Source: Primula veris
Taxonomy: Eukaryota > Streptophyta > Magnoliopsida > Ericales > Primulaceae
Length of the DNA stretch: 64,000 nt
Direction: 5' to 3'
Assembly (NCBI GenBank): GCA_963682055.1
Contig: OY821747.1
Coordinates: 31,370,126-31,434,125, forward strand
The translations under genes and the position numbers were made by a program. Positions 36,701 through 47,078 of this stretch are shown piece by piece (the first letter of the stretch is position 1; every line of letters starts with the position of its first letter). The notes below the pieces were generated by a model, which saw only the letters and a list, made by a program, of their open reading frames with translations, was not told the DNA's origin and ran no database searches.

Positions 36701-37064
36701 TCTTTTTTCATTTATTATTAATGCTATTTTTAAACTAGGATTATGTTTCGTGTTAATAACATGTTTAGATTTCTCAAATAAAATTTGTTAATAAAAAATG
36801 ACGTCGTCGTAAAATAAAAAAATATGTCGGGAGATTCAGATAAATTTATCCCAATCCTACAGGAACCCGAAATTTCGGATCTCGACTTTTGTCGGGTCAG
36901 GATCGAGATTTTTTTTTTCATTTTCAAAATTAATCTGGTCGGGATACGAATTGAACGTTTACGTATAGGGTCCAGACCCTAACTCACCCCGCTTTATATA
37001 CAATGAACTTTCGAGTGCAATTGTGAAATAGTCTTTGACTTGAACCGTGAGGTTAATAAAGTGA
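33734..37064. other. Intergenic, AT-rich
   Basis: No gene supported. About 34900-35130 is a GC-richer, complex-sequence patch (CCGTCCTGCTGAGGATCGAC near 35068, GTGCCATCCCATGCTTCGGA) with no long ORF; origin unknown. 36329-36390 (minus) resembles a degraded tRNA-Ala-like head (AATGGTAGAGCGCTTACATT). 36160-36260 and 36830-36960 hold CGGGTCGGGATCGGG-type repeats often found in plant hAT-like MITEs. Confidence 0.45.
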
Positions 37065-37236
37065 CATTAAAAAAAATACCTAAATAACGACGGGATTACT
37101 GACGGTATTTTTTGTTACAAGGTTATTAGCGACGGTTTTTGTGACGGTTTTATGACAGTTTAACCAATTTATAACAAATTTTAAATTAGTGATAAATTTT
37201 CATTATAAGTAAATCAATTATTATTTTGCACAGCGA
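37065..37236. mobile_element. CACTA-type MITE, copy 2
   Basis: Begins CATTAAAAAAAATACC and carries ACGGTATTTTTTGTTACAAG, ATTAGCGACGGTTTTTGTGA and an end at ATTATTTTGCACAG. It is homologous to 39832-40026 in the same orientation and to 19838-20030 in the opposite one. The right terminus is degenerate and no target duplication was confirmed. Confidence 0.6.
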
Positions 37237-37958
37237 ATCACAGTTAATTAATAGCGTATCAAGTCTGACCAAGCTAGGTGCTAACATTTAATGAGTTGAA
37301 ATGCCTCTATGTCTGCAAAATAAAAATTAGCTGTTTCACCTTTTTGTAAACAATGGATAAATAGTTCACGAGTTACATTTCTTTATGATTTTAAGGTCAT
37401 ATTTTGGTTTTTTTTTTTTTTTTTTAGGGTTTAATTTTTTTCTTTTAAAGTATTTGTTAAAAAAAATCTGTTTTAACTTTTTTTTTATATTTATTGTTTG
37501 TTTTGACAATTTATAAGATAGTAATATTAATAAATACCCGAAAAAATTAGAAAAAGTCAAATTTTACAAATTTTTTTTTAAACAAACATTTAGAGACAAA
37601 ATAAAACATTGATTAAAAAAAAAGGACTTTGACATATATAGTCACTCATGCTCCATGTCTTTAAACTTTTATTAACTGAAATATGCTTAGCTTTTCGGTA
37701 GCTTCAAAACCAGTAATCCTTGGCCGCAATCGGAACATTAAGTATGAAAGTAAAGAAGATGGTGAGAAAACATGATATCAGGTAGGATGAGCAAGTTAAC
37801 AACATATCTAAGGAGGGGAAATCGAACAACTTCTTTGCTTACCAAACAGTACAACATATGCAGGGGAAATGTTCAAATACAATTTATTCGAATAAAAGTT
37901 ATAATGATAACAAATTAAGAAACTTTAAACTTCGACTCATCAGCTAGTTTCGGAATCA

Positions 37959-39485
37959 TCAGTTCATTCTCTTGGTGACGTGAACCATTAACCCGTTGTC
38001 CATCCGAAGCCCAATAGAAGCCGCAGGGGTAACGTTTTGTCCTTCCACTACTTGAATATCGTAATTGTGAACAACGAATGCTGCAATCCCTTTCATCCTA
38101 GTATAGGCATCGTTTTTTCCGGGGCAAACTCGTGGTCCTGCGCTAAAAGCCATCAAATACTTGTTTGCCAGATCGTGCCTAATCTCTCCTTTCTCTGATA
38201 ACCATCTCTCGGGCTTAAATTCAAGGCAATCGTCTCCCCAAATAGATTTCATTCTACCGAGAGCATACCATGAAAAGAGGACCTCCATATTGCGCTCAAC
38301 ACGGTGGCCACTAGGAAGGGTATCAGGTTCGACGACCACTCGTTGTTGTAGTGGAGCTGGAGGATAAAGTCTTAGAGTTTCACTAAAAGCAGCATGTAGA
38401 TAAGGCAACTTATTCAACTCTTCTATATTAAAGAGTCTAAACTTTTGAGCTTCATCTTCTGGTAAGATCGCTACGAGTTCTTTCCTAACCTTTTCTTGTA
38501 CTGATGGGTTCTGCGAAAGAAGCCAAACAAACCAAGTGAGGGCTGAACCAGTTGTATCTCGACCACCAGCATTTAAGACAACAACTACGTCTCTCAAGAC
38601 GTTGTATGGTTGTGACTTAGATCCAGAATTTTCATCTCCAGTCATAAAAAACTTCAAAGCGTCGAAACCCTCTACTTCTCCTTTGATATCTTCGGTTTTC
38701 ATTGCTATGAATTTTGTTGCGATACCATCAAGTGTTCTTTTCGCTTCGGCCATTGCTTTCTCTCCTCCAACATTTAGCCATCTCATTGTCCTCCATACGA
38801 TGCCTGGAGTAAAGTGACGCTGTAAAATCCTATCATTTGCGATGTCCATAGCGCCAGCTAATGGAGTGTCTGGGAAACCGACCGATAGAGAACTTGGATT
38901 ATACCCAGTAACGAGTGTGCAAGTGGAATCAAGCATAAGTCTTGTGAACAGATCTTGCAAGTCCACAACTTTGTTTTCCGCTATAATATTATCTAAAACT
39001 GGAATTAGCCCCTTTTCAAGATTGTCACGGACAAGCTTGACGGTGGCTTGAATGCACCGCCTATCATTAAAAAACGCTCGGACCATTTTCCTATCTTTTC
39101 TCCATTCGTCATGGTCAGCATTGAACAACATGTCGCCATGAACATCGAAGATCTTCTTCGCCTCCTCGCCTTTCACAAAGTTATCGAACTTTGTGCTCAA
39201 TATGTAGTGAGCATTGGCAGGATCGGAAGTGAGAATCTTGTCAGTATTAGTAAACCAAACACCTTTTTGGACAAAGGTGCCACCGCTTACTTCTAGGATT
39301 TCCGCAAACTTGTCGTGGATGCGATGGAAGTTGAGTGCGATGGTAGGCATCGTTCCTAGGATCGGCCAGTCGACCGGATACCCTCGTTTCGTACGCAAAT
39401 AACAGTAAAGGAAAAGAAGGAAAATTGATGAAATAATGATCTCAGTGTAACCAAAGGAAGTCATGATGGATTTTAGATCGGACAT
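37959..39485 (-). CDS. CYP96-like cytochrome P450, intact
   Basis: Single-exon gene of 508 residues, the usual length and intron-poor structure for the CYP86 clan. An N-terminal hydrophobic anchor (residues about 9-32) targets the ER membrane. Canonical motifs are present: I-helix AGGRDTT (306-312), K-helix ETLR (369-372), PERW (425-428) and heme loop FSAGPRVCPG with Cys-454. The closest family by layout is CYP96, whose members include mid-chain alkane hydroxylases of wax synthesis and the Amaryllidaceae noroxomaritidine synthases. These are NADPH-cytochrome P450 reductase-dependent monooxygenases; the substrate here is unknown. A TATA box lies 56-65 bp upstream of the ATG. Strongly similar to the 47079-48608 gene and the two broken copies, forming a tandem cluster. 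CACTA-type MITEs lie on both sides. Confidence 0.92.
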   Translation of the reverse strand: MSDLKSIMTSFGYTEIIISSIFLLFLYCYLRTKRGYPVDWPILGTMPTIALNFHRIHDKFAEILEVSGGTFVQKGVWFTNTDKILTSDPANAHYILSTKFDNFVKGEEAKKIFDVHGDMLFNADHDEWRKDRKMVRAFFNDRRCIQATVKLVRDNLEKGLIPVLDNIIAENKVVDLQDLFTRLMLDSTCTLVTGYNPSSLSVGFPDTPLAGAMDIANDRILQRHFTPGIVWRTMRWLNVGGEKAMAEAKRTLDGIATKFIAMKTEDIKGEVEGFDALKFFMTGDENSGSKSQPYNVLRDVVVVLNAGGRDTTGSALTWFVWLLSQNPSVQEKVRKELVAILPEDEAQKFRLFNIEELNKLPYLHAAFSETLRLYPPAPLQQRVVVEPDTLPSGHRVERNMEVLFSWYALGRMKSIWGDDCLEFKPERWLSEKGEIRHDLANKYLMAFSAGPRVCPGKNDAYTRMKGIAAFVVHNYDIQVVEGQNVTPAASIGLRMDNGLMVHVTKRMN

Positions 39486-39540
39486 TTTATCTTTTTTTAG
39501 TTTGTTTTGCTTTTGTGGAAATGTTGGTTAGATGAGAGTT

Positions 39541-39550
39541 CAATTTATAG
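39541..39550 (-). promoter_or_regulatory. TATA box of the first P450 gene
   Basis: Minus-strand CTATAAATTG, 56-65 bp upstream of the ATG at 39485. The same CTATAAATT element precedes the other two P450 genes that keep their 5' ends, at a similar distance. Confidence 0.7.
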
Positions 39551-39831
39551 AATTTATCTTTGTCATATTCAATATTCAATATTAGGATAGTGATATGAAG
39601 GTCCAACGAAGGCGTCAATTATTTTAGTGCAACTAAGTCTATCTTGGCAACTGCATTAAATATCTTTATTTCATAAGATATATTTATTTTTAACGATAAG
39701 GTATGAAATAAATATTTTTTTATTTGAGAATCTTCAATAGGATTCATGTACCCACAATTATTGTACCCACTGATGTGGAATGGTCTTAATTAAATGATTA
39801 ACTATGATGAGTACAACTACTAATGTACTAA

Positions 39832-40026
39832 CACTGTAGAAAATAAAAATAAAAATTCAATGGTAGAAGTAACGGTATTTTTTGTTACGAGCTTATTAGC
39901 AACGGTTTTTATGACGGATTTGTGACAGTTTAGTCAATTTGCGATAAATTTGTGACAACTTTTTAAATTAGTGACAGACTTACGACATTTTTTGACTCTT
40001 AATAAATCAAAAATTATTTTGTAGTG
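39832..40026. mobile_element. CACTA-type MITE, copy 3 (P450 promoter region)
   Basis: 195 bp from CACTGTAGAAAATAAAAATA to ATTATTTTGTAGTG, flanked by TAA (39829-39831 and 40027-40029). The interior has GACGG / TGTGACA repeats like the other copies. It lies about 350 bp upstream of the P450 start codon at 39485, a position where it could carry or disturb regulatory sites. Confidence 0.8.
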
Positions 40027-40482
40027 TAATACTACATTCACCCTCCTTTTTTAAAAGGTAAACACCACCACCAATATGTCCAATAATATACTGTAACAAT
40101 ATGCATATGAAAGATTTTTTTTTATAAATAATTTTCCAGTAGATCCTTTAGAGAGTGTGTTTTCGTTAAATATTTATCTAAAATGGATTTTGAATAGGAT
40201 TTTCTTGTATTTATTAACTATAAATGATTCACATTTTATCATGGTACTTTCTTGAAGATCAAATCGTAACTACAATTTATAACAACAGTTGCAATAAAGT
40301 CTGTGAAACACTTGATCAGAATAAAAATTAAGGAGAATTATTCATCAGTACATAAACACATACTTAATTTCCAAACCCTTAATTTCCAAATATTGTTTAG
40401 TATTTGGTATATATAATCATCATATAGCATATATATTAATCTTTAAAGGTGTTTTAAAATTAAGGTTTTTAATGATTAAGTA

Positions 40483-40640
40483 CTCCATCCGATCCCAATT
40501 AATTGTCATTTACGAAATTATGTGTAATTTTGATCGGTTTATAATATGTATCAAAATTATCGAAATGAATTTTTTTAAATTTGCATAAGTTATTAAGCGA
40601 TTAAAATTGTACGTAATTTCGTAATGATGAAGTAACGAGG
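40483..40640. mobile_element. Stowaway-like MITE, copy D
   Basis: Starts CTCCATCCGATCCCAATTAA after TA, close to the classical Stowaway end. The right arm contains AAATTGTACGTAATTTCGTA and a degraded end near ACGAGGGCA. About 1 kb upstream of the P450 gene. Confidence 0.7.
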
Positions 40641-40853
40641 GCATTCATATGCACGGTCTGGTGGGTTTTACAATGGTGCAAGTTTGTAACAAGATGAAAT
40701 GTGAATGTTAAACCGACTATAAATGGGATAGTGGTCCTTTATTGACTCTCATTCATTTTAAGTGGATTGGACTTTGACTAAAGAACATTACACATTTTAC
40801 AGCTCTACCGCACTTTTGGAAGTTTTTTCATTTATTTTTTTGAAAAAAAATAT

Positions 40854-41329
40854 GTTTACTAAATCAAAGTGTTAACTATTTTAATATTTATCTTTTAAAT
40901 TTTTTAATTTAGATATCACATTATAATAATTTTTCAATTTAAGTATCACCGTCTAAATAAATTACGGAATCATATCACGTGACATTTGACAAACATTAAT
41001 TTGAGGGACTAATTTGATAATTTTAAACAAAAATATGTCATCATAAAAAAAAAAAATTGTTCCAATTTCAAAAAAAAAAAACATATAATCCAAATTTTTG
41101 TTATGTGTGAAATTGGTAAAACGTTTTTATAGGATGACATATTTTTGTGCAAAATTGTCAAATTAGTCTCTCAAATTAATGTTTGTCAAATGTCACGTGA
41201 CATGATTTCATAATTTATTTAGACGGTTTTACCTAAAATGAAAAGTTATTATAGTGTGGTACCTAAATTAGAAAATTTGAAAGATGGGTACAAAAAACGT
41301 TAACAACACTACAGTTTGGTATAATAAAC
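40854..41329. mobile_element. Long inverted-repeat MITE
   Basis: Two arms of about 220 bp are reverse complements. The left arm has ACCGTCTAAATAAATTACGG, ATCACGTGACATTTGACAAA and CATTAATTTGAGGGACTAAT; the right arm has the mirror forms. The arms meet around 41040-41100 in A-rich sequence. Termini are degenerate (GTTTACT.AA / GTTTATTATA), so superfamily and target site are not resolved. Confidence 0.65.
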
Positions 41330-41369
41330 CTATAAAACCCCTTCACATTCATAAACTAGTTGCAATTTT

Positions 41370-41477
41370 ATGATTAGATTTAAAAAAACTTCATTTTGAC
41401 CATTTTAATACAATTTATAAGCCGATTAAAATTACATATAATTTCGTAATTGATAATTAAATAAGAATGGAGAGAGT
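41370..41477. mobile_element. Stowaway-like MITE, half copy E
   Basis: Carries the right-arm sequence AATTTATAAGCCGATTAAAA and TAATTTCGTAATTGATAATT, ending GGAGAGAG before TA. Left arm missing. Confidence 0.55.
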
Positions 41478-41969
41478 AAAAAAATATCAAATACAAATTC
41501 ACATTATTTTGGCATTATGTTGGATTTTTCAAGCTTACCTTTAAAGACTTACCTTTTCATGGTGAATTTATTTTTATATACATATTTAATATTTTAATAA
41601 TATCATAAACTCTCAGAAATTTTAAGGTTAAAAGGCCAATAGCTGAAACTGGATTATATTAAGGTTAAACTAATTTTAAGGTTAAAGTAACACGTTTGCA
41701 TATAAACATACTTTCATTAAACCAAATTACATTTAAAAAAAAACTTGCTTATTAAAAAAAACGCCAAATATGGTATATTAGTGTGATACAACATTTTATA
41801 TAAACTGCAGACTATATTTCGTTATCGGGATTATATTTATCATTTAACCATACTTTTAGAAACTAATTACTCCCATACATTGGTTTAAAGGAAAATTAAT
41901 TCTCTATTAGTGACAAATTAATACATATTTAGACTCTTTTTTAAACCCGTTCTTTATCTTCCTCCTAAC

Positions 41970-42700
41970 GAAGTGTCTCCTCTCCCCCTCTCACCGTTTT
42001 TCACGATGATAGCGACATTGGTACTATATCTACCACAGTTTTTCATGATGATAGCGACATTGATATTATCCCTTCTCTATATATTGTTATCTCTTCTTTG
42101 GAAACGGAAAAGTACGCTCATGTATGTGATCTCTTCCAACGACACGCAACTCTCTCTTCCTCTCTATTATTGGTCGTGATTTTGTTCGACAGTGCCATGT
42201 CATTAAGTCACTAGACTTGCATCAGATTAGTTGACGGTGTAGGTCATGATTGAGAATTGAGTTGTGATAGTGATAAAAAAGATATGCATATAATCTAATC
42301 TAATATCTAATTATAATTTAGTATCTATTATATTTCCTAGTATAGTTTGATTGAGATATATTGTGAATATATTGTATTTCGATATTATAAACTCATTATA
42401 AATATAGATAATAACCACCATATATAGTTTTGTGTGGATAAATTTTATTATTTTCTGTCTCTAATTCTCTACATGGTAACAGAGCAGTAAATCCTACCAT
42501 TTTTTTTCCCTTTTTTTGCTTCCGCACCATTTTTTTCCTCTCTCCTGTATGTGATCTCTTCCAACGATACGCAACTCTCTCTTCCTCTCTATTATTGGTC
42601 ATGATTTTGTTTGACAGTGCCATGTCATTAAGTCACTAGAGTTGCATCAAATTAGTTGACGGTGTAGGTCGTGATTGAGAATTGAGTTGGAACACCAATG
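41970..42700 (+). mobile_element. TRIM-like retroelement fragment (internal-LTR-internal)
   Basis: A direct repeat of about 141 bp (GTATGTGATCTCTTCCAACG to GATTGAGAATTGAGTTG) occurs at 42121-42263 and 42548-42690. Between the copies lies a 209-bp segment, 42265-42473, starting TGTGATAG and ending TCTCTACA, followed immediately by TGGTAACAGAGC (42474-42485). That dodecamer differs by one base from the tRNA-iMet primer site of Copia elements. This fits an LTR with a short non-coding internal region on both sides, as in tandem TRIM elements. No coding sequence. Confidence 0.6.
42265..42473 (+). repeat. Putative LTR with adjacent primer-binding site
   Basis: TG...CA ends. The primer-site-like TGGTAACAGAGC follows at once. 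No second copy of this LTR is in the window, so the assignment rests on the primer site and the flanking repeats. Confidence 0.55.
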
Positions 42701-43105
42701 ACGTAAAATTTGGTGCCGGAATTTAAAACAGTTGTACATGAATTGATTTAGTCCAAAGCATGCAATTTGTATTAATTTGTCTAATACTATACAGCTTGTT
42801 GCAGAAATTTAGCAACAGTAAAGTAACATATATTGTTGCTAAGTGTTGATAACTGTTGTTATACTGTTGCTAAATTTTTACAACAAACCGTATCGTAACA
42901 GACCGTTGTTGCTATCATGTTTTTTTTTTAAGATTAAACGAACCGTCTATTGATAATTGAATATGTACAATCCCAAACAAAACAATTACAAGGATAGGCT
43001 ATGAATCTTAATCGCCAACAAAGTTCGGGTTAAGTTTCCAATGTCTACTAATAAACATATTTCTACGATTGTTAATAACATTACTTAACTTGTTCATTCT
43101 ATTAA

Positions 43106-43440
43106 TTACATAAACTCAATGATTCTAAAAACTTGTCCGGGACTAGACTCCATTCCTTCGTTAATTCTAGCATTGCGTTCCCGCCACAAATTATATACCG
43201 TTGATGCGAGTAAACACTTTCCTAGAGTGGCGGATGCCGATTTTCCTTTGAAAACTTCACTTGACCAATTAACCCACTCGTTTCAAATCACACACGAGCC
43301 CATAAATTCAACTTTTGAACAACCGATAGTTCACACTATTCTAGAAAACTCGCATTGAAAAAATAGGTGGTTTACACTTTTCGTATTTTTTAGACAAAGT
43401 GGACATTCATTAATTCTAACAAGCCCCATTTTTTAAGACG
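43106..43440 (-). pseudogene. Zinc-binding reverse-transcriptase-associated domain (LINE relic)
   Basis: One minus-strand frame reads RINECPLCLKNTKSVNHLFF and QCEFSRIV, then two TGA codons, and later FKGKSASATLGKCLLAS, TVYNLWRERNARIN and a stop. CPLC..(S).NHLFF.C.FS..VW and the terminal L..TVY.LWRERN.R are hallmarks of the zf-RVT domain at the C-terminus of plant LINE polyproteins. One TGA falls where tryptophan is expected. No reverse transcriptase part is recognised upstream. Confidence 0.75.
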
Positions 43441-44035
43441 ATCAAAAGTGGAAAGTATATTCAAAACGACTATCATGTTATTTTCTAGTAGATATCCTTC
43501 CACTTCAAAAAAAAAAAAACAAAAAAAACTAGTAAATTAAATATGTGCAGGTATAGATGCTTAATATATGATGTAATCTCTACAGTACATTTTATTTGTG
43601 TTCGATATGCACTTCCCTATTATATCACTTAAAGCCAGAACTTTTTTCACTTTGAATAAAAAAAAAGAACGCCTTGAATGTTTGTTATAATTAATTGTTT
43701 ATATCCATGTTATTTGGTTTTATAAGAATAAACAAATTATTTAGTTTTTATGTTTAAATTGATAGGCAAATTGGATATTGATTATAATTTTTGAAAATTC
43801 TATAATATATATAAGTATAAGTCCTTCGATATTGATACTTTAGATCACTTTTAATTAATACAAGAGGAGTTTTTCGAGAATCATTTATATGAACCCGATA
43901 CATTATAAATAAGGGTGTGACAACCAATATAATTTTTTAATTTTAATTTTGAATTATTTTTAGGCTAGTTATTTTGGGTTTATTAATACATGTTGAGTTT
44001 TTAGTGGATGTCGCACCCTAACTTCTAGTGTACGC

Positions 44036-44212
44036 AGGGGCGAAGCCAGGATGTGTAAATGGGTGGTGCCAAAATATATGTACAAGTAACATATTTTTAT
44101 GGGGGTGCCAAATCTACACCTAAAAAGAAATTGTACTAAAAAAAATTGCGTCACTTGGGATTTCTAAAATTATGGGGGGTGTCGTGGCACCCGATCGTTC
44201 CCACTTAGCTTC
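44036..44212. mobile_element. Possible TIR element fragment
   Basis: CAGGGGCGAAGCCAGGATG on the left and (reverse complement) CCAGGGGGAAGCTAAGTG on the right are approximate inverted ends. GGGGGTGCC / GGCACCC sequence lies between. This type of GGGGC.GAGCCAG end is common in plant DNA elements; family not assigned. Confidence 0.35.
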
Positions 44213-44717
44213 CCCCTGGTACCATGCCTACGGTAATGTTACTCTCACTCGTCATTTGTGTTACAAAAATATTGAATACGATATTGAATGAACTCGTATT
44301 GAAGTTGTCATTCAGTCTAATAAACTAAATCATCAATGAGTAGCAAAAATGTATGAGTATAATTAAGTAAATTTTGGTTCAATTTAGTTGTCATTTGTTT
44401 TAACTTGGTTGTCACTTAATTAAAAAGATACATGTAGCTAGTTTAGAACAAATACATGTATTTTGAAAGGTGTAAAGTCATCAAGTTTCTTGTATGTTTT
44501 ATTTACATGTATAAATAATAGATACTTTTTGTTATCTTCAAACAAGTCAATAATGGCACCCAAAGTTAATAAACGAACTCAAATAACTGAAAACAACAAT
44601 AGATAAATATTTTGCAAAATATTAAACTTAATGTAACTACGGAACTACCAACAAAATCAAGTCAATGTCGCAAACAACAATAGATAAATATTTTACAAAA
44701 TGTTAAACTTAATGTAA

Positions 44718-44719
<2 letters not shown>

Positions 44720-44782
<63 letters not shown>
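44720..44782. repeat. (AT)n microsatellite
   Basis: About 63 bp of uninterrupted TA dinucleotide, adjacent to the second unit of the 44.6-kb direct repeat. Confidence 0.95.
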
Positions 44783-44784
<2 letters not shown>

Positions 44785-46469
44785 GTCATTTATTACTATA
44801 TGAAGAAATTTTTATTAAGCCAGAACCCGAAAAAAGTATGATTTATTACAATATGGAGTTTATTCCTATTTATAACTGGTACCAAGTCTGGACCATGGAT
44901 TTTTATTTTTATACGGAATTTATTATATGGAGTATTTTTATAAGAAGTTTGTACTGTATATCTTTTGCTTTGATTAAGATATCATCAAATCAATATCATT
45001 TTTTAATGTTGTTTTTTAGATTCTTTTTGTTGAATTTTCTATTGTATATTAATTTTGGTAATATTCTAGTTTATAATATTTCCATTTTTTTGTTTTGTTT
45101 TCTGGATTCTACATTTATATATGTATTCGTAAAAAAATTATATTAATTTTATTTTTTTCAAATTTTTGTTGATTTTTTGGATTTTATAATGTATTTTTTG
45201 TTTTGTACTTATTTATATATTTACATTTTTATGTATTTATCTTATTCATTTTGTTGAGTTTTTTTTTTTTTGGATTTCTTGAATAATTTTTTTTTTCACT
45301 ATTTTATTGAAAATTATTATACTTAACCATGTGTAGCCCAGTGTGCTGGAACCTGCTAGTAATATCTTAGATACATAGTCAGATTCTTGTTAAAAAGTAC
45401 GTGTGAAATATTTTGATTGTATTTAATATTTTTTTTAGAAGAACTATCGTAATTTCACGGTAAAGATTAAGAGTCCAACTAAACGAATGAGACCAGACAT
45501 TTTGTGGTAATTATATTTTTGCACGGTTATTAATTTCACTTTTTCTCACAGTAAAATAATTTTCTTTTCCGTCAACACAATGATAAAGGCGAATATAACG
45601 CTAATAGCGTGCTTTTTTTGGGTGTTGATAGTGCAAAATGCGTAAGTTTTTTTTTTTAACAGGTGACCAAAACTACATTATTTTGGGATGTTATTTAAAT
45701 TATAGCCGTTTACATTCTAAAGTATGTAAAAAGACTTTAACAAAGTATATACGAGGATGATCTTTGAAAATTAAAATCGTCTTGGCGATACTTAGGAGTG
45801 AATTTTGTATCACAATCTACCAACCAACCGTAATTACCATCTATACCATACCACTTGTATCGTATTTGCGGTACTACCACACATATGGTACGGTAATGGT
45901 AATCGATTTTCCATATCTTGGTATTGTACCATTTGTACCATATTACCATTTATATATACAATCCTCACATTCAAATATAATTATTAATATTTTTTAACAT
46001 TTAAGATACAAAATAAGTTACACAAAGTATAATCATGTTTATAATATTGTTCAAGTATTTATAAATGAAGTGTTATTTTTAAACTTTTTTGCTAATGATA
46101 TATTTTTCATAACATTGTGTGTTGTTTTTCGAAGTTGGTAATATACCGTATCATACAATTACCATTATCATACCGCACTTGTGATATACCGCACTTTTTT
46201 GCTAATGGTTTTTGTGCACAACTTTGATTATTATTAAACTCTAAGAAAGAAATATTTATTTCTCTAGTTATTTCGTGCTTTCTTTTTGCTAAAATTTCAT
46301 ATTAACTCTGTCTACAAGATAATATATGATAGCTATTTTTATCCGGCCGGAGTCAGTTAGCGATCCTATTCTATACGGGGAATGTGGCAACTGGATCTAT
46401 TTTTTCTATGGTAAAATGTATTTGAATCACAAATTCAACCGGATGAAGATAAATGTGTATTCAAAAGGC

Positions 46470-46680
46470 AATCTCAGTGCACGAAGCTCCCAGAATGACG
46501 GGGCTTCCGAAAGAGGTCAAGCCTCTATGGCTTAATCTAGATATTCATTATTTGCATTTTTATTGCAAGAGGCTTCTTGCACGATTCATATTTGTGAGGT
46601 ATGACCTTCACGAATCACGCTACATGGATTGCGGCTTTTCTGTTACCCCGATCAAGGTTCACCCTCTAAGAGCAAGAGGA
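46470..46680 (-). mobile_element. Au-type SINE, degenerate
   Basis: On the minus strand a tRNA-related head (GAGGGTGAACCTTGATCGGGG...GTAACAG) is followed by AGCCTCTTGCAATAAAAATG, the Au-SINE AGCCTCTTGCAGAAATGCAGG motif with changes. The tail reads ACCTCTTTCGGAAGCCCCGT and GGGAGCTTCGTGCACTGAG, matching the ..CCGG.GGGAGCTT.GTGCAC end. Short ORFs across it are incidental. Confidence 0.6.
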
Positions 46681-47078
46681 TAGACTGGAAAATTTTATTG
46701 ATTTGCACAGCTAATTAATTCTGGTTTTTGCTAGTAATCAAGCTGCATTTTGGATTTTTAGAATCATGTCTCTTTTGCTGCTAGTTTCAATTACATTAAT
46801 ACCCAAATAAACATTAAGAAATCAGAATACTAGTAAGGAAGAAACAGGGAAAAATGTTGATCTAGTAATCAAAGGTCAATAGGTCATTGTCCTTCGTGAA
46901 ATTGATACCTAATACAATTATCAGGAACATGATAATGAGCGATAACACTTGTACAAAACTAAATAAAATAACTACTTGAAGCATCATGAGCTCAACTGAA
47001 GCTTATTACAAAGAAATTTCGAACGGAAAAAAAAGAAGTGAAACTTCAACCTTTTCAACTCTCACTTATCATGCAACA

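Larger units (their letters stand above)
43441..47078. other. Intergenic between P450 genes
   Basis: No gene supported. It contains a TIR-like fragment (about 44036-44212), a short direct repeat at 44591-44635 / 44674-44718 (AACAACAATAGATAAATATT), an (AT)n run, a T-rich block (44838-45300), a GGTAC/TACCAT-rich stretch (45830-46200) and an Au-type SINE. Confidence 0.5.

Noticed and set aside
38161..39402. ORFs of 60-93 codons on the + strand across the first P450 gene, and similar ones at 47157-48528 and 60205-61046
   Set aside because: They are antisense shadows repeated at matching positions in each paralogue because the sense strand is conserved.
45325..45362. Helitron 3' end (CCCAGTGTGCTGG then CTAG)
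   Set aside because: The stem is only four or five pairs and no matching TC start was found within a plausible distance.
46326..46683. Two overlapping + strand ORFs of 69 and 76 codons
   Set aside because: They lie mainly over an Au-type SINE in the opposite orientation; no protein family recognised.
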